Shown here: piece after piece, positions 63,544-64,000 of the stretch
Numbering within the stretch: the first letter of the stretch is position 1
How the letters are laid out: each line of letters begins with the position of its first letter
Assembly (NCBI RefSeq): GCF_030463535.1
Contig: NC_132881.1
Coordinates: 40,049,973 to 40,113,972, forward strand
DNA length: 64,000 nt
Source: Salminus brasiliensis
Lineage: Eukaryota; Chordata; Actinopteri; Characiformes; Bryconidae
Reading direction: 5' to 3'
Notes under the pieces: generated by a model
The model's database searches: none
What the model was told of the DNA's origin: nothing
The model's input: the letters and a program-made list of their open reading frames with translations, nothing else
Program-made: the position numbers and the translations under genes

Positions 63544-64000
63544 ACACTGTATGGACAAAAGTATCAGGACACACCTCTCAATCACTGCATTTGGGGATTT
63601 TATTCAGCCCCATTGCCAGAGGTGTACAAAATCAAGCACTTGGCCATGCAGCCTGCATTTACACATAGTATTGAAAGAAAGGAAGGTTTTACAGAATTCA
63701 CTAAATTTCAGCAAATTTTGGTTCTGCAAGATTCAGGTGGAGGATATTCCACCATCAACTGGGAGTGGAATTACTAAAAGGCAGAAGCGTCTAGGAACCA
63801 CAGTACCTCAGCCACCAAGGCTCAGATACGTAAATTTACAGAGCGGGTCAGGGCCGAGTGCTCAGCTCAATAACTGCAGAGCTCCAAACCTGCTGCTGTT
63901 AGAGCTGCAATGAGGGACCAATTCCATATTAATGACTATAGATTTACAATCGGGTGTCAAAAGCTCCTGTAGGTGTCCCAATACCTTTGTCAATATAACT
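63544..64000 (+). mobile_element. Deleted Tc1/mariner element with transposase N-terminus
   Basis: Left terminus CACTGTATGGACAAAAGTAT with CAGGACACACC; right terminus TGTCCCAATACCTTTGTCAA at the window edge. The interior starts with TTTTATTCAGCCCCATTGCC, a 5' leader phrase of this Tc1 family, and keeps a helix-turn-helix-coding remnant (GGAATTACTAAAAGGCAGAA, GTCAGGGCCGAGTGCTCAG). The catalytic half is deleted; the roughly 120-codon open frame is not in the original reading frame throughout. Confidence 0.78.

Overview
This is a vertebrate nuclear window, almost certainly from a teleost. The evidence is spliced protein-coding genes with GT-AG introns, long low-complexity introns, abundant CA/TG/TA microsatellites, and many degraded fish-type Tc1/mariner, hAT-like and tRNA-SINE repeats. 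The repeat content resembles ostariophysan fish, perhaps characiforms; that placement is inference from memory. Three protein-coding genes can be supported exon by exon, with phases that close.

Layout. Positions 1-3930 hold no recognised gene but include a 2.1 kb minisatellite (about 29-bp unit). A GC-rich TATA promoter (3930-4499) drives rtn4rl2 on the + strand: three coding exons from 4500 to 6893, 455 aa, a GPI-anchored leucine-rich-repeat Nogo-receptor-like protein. From about 7.1 to 30 kb lies a 23 kb gene-poor interval with transposon remnants, SINEs, microsatellites and a few non-repetitive stretches that look like candidate regulatory elements. A CpG- and TAGC-rich region (30.05-31.65 kb) contains the promoter and first non-coding exon of zdhhc5 on the + strand. 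Its coding exons lie between 38928 and 54707 (11 coding exons, 777 aa), encoding a membrane palmitoyl-acyltransferase with DHHC catalytic core, TTxE motif and a C-terminal EISV PDZ ligand. Converging on it from the - strand is the 3' two-thirds of tmx2 (58560-62771, six exons seen; the N-terminal exons lie beyond the right edge), a thioredoxin-related ER membrane protein ending in KKDK. The last kilobase is Tc1-like transposon sequence.

The genes are not an operon and need not share a pathway. RTN4RL2, ZDHHC5 and TMX2 are near one another in mammals (human 11q12), so this is conserved synteny. MED19, which lies between ZDHHC5 and TMX2 in human, is not visible here.

The most interesting signals concern zdhhc5 RNA processing. 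A (TG)16 tract touches the 3' splice site of the exon carrying the DHHC catalytic motif. One intron has a GC-AG boundary. There is also a possible 23-nt poison microexon. Other points are a perfect 19-bp inverted repeat upstream of the zdhhc5 promoter, a 12-histidine tract, and loss of one juxtamembrane cysteine.
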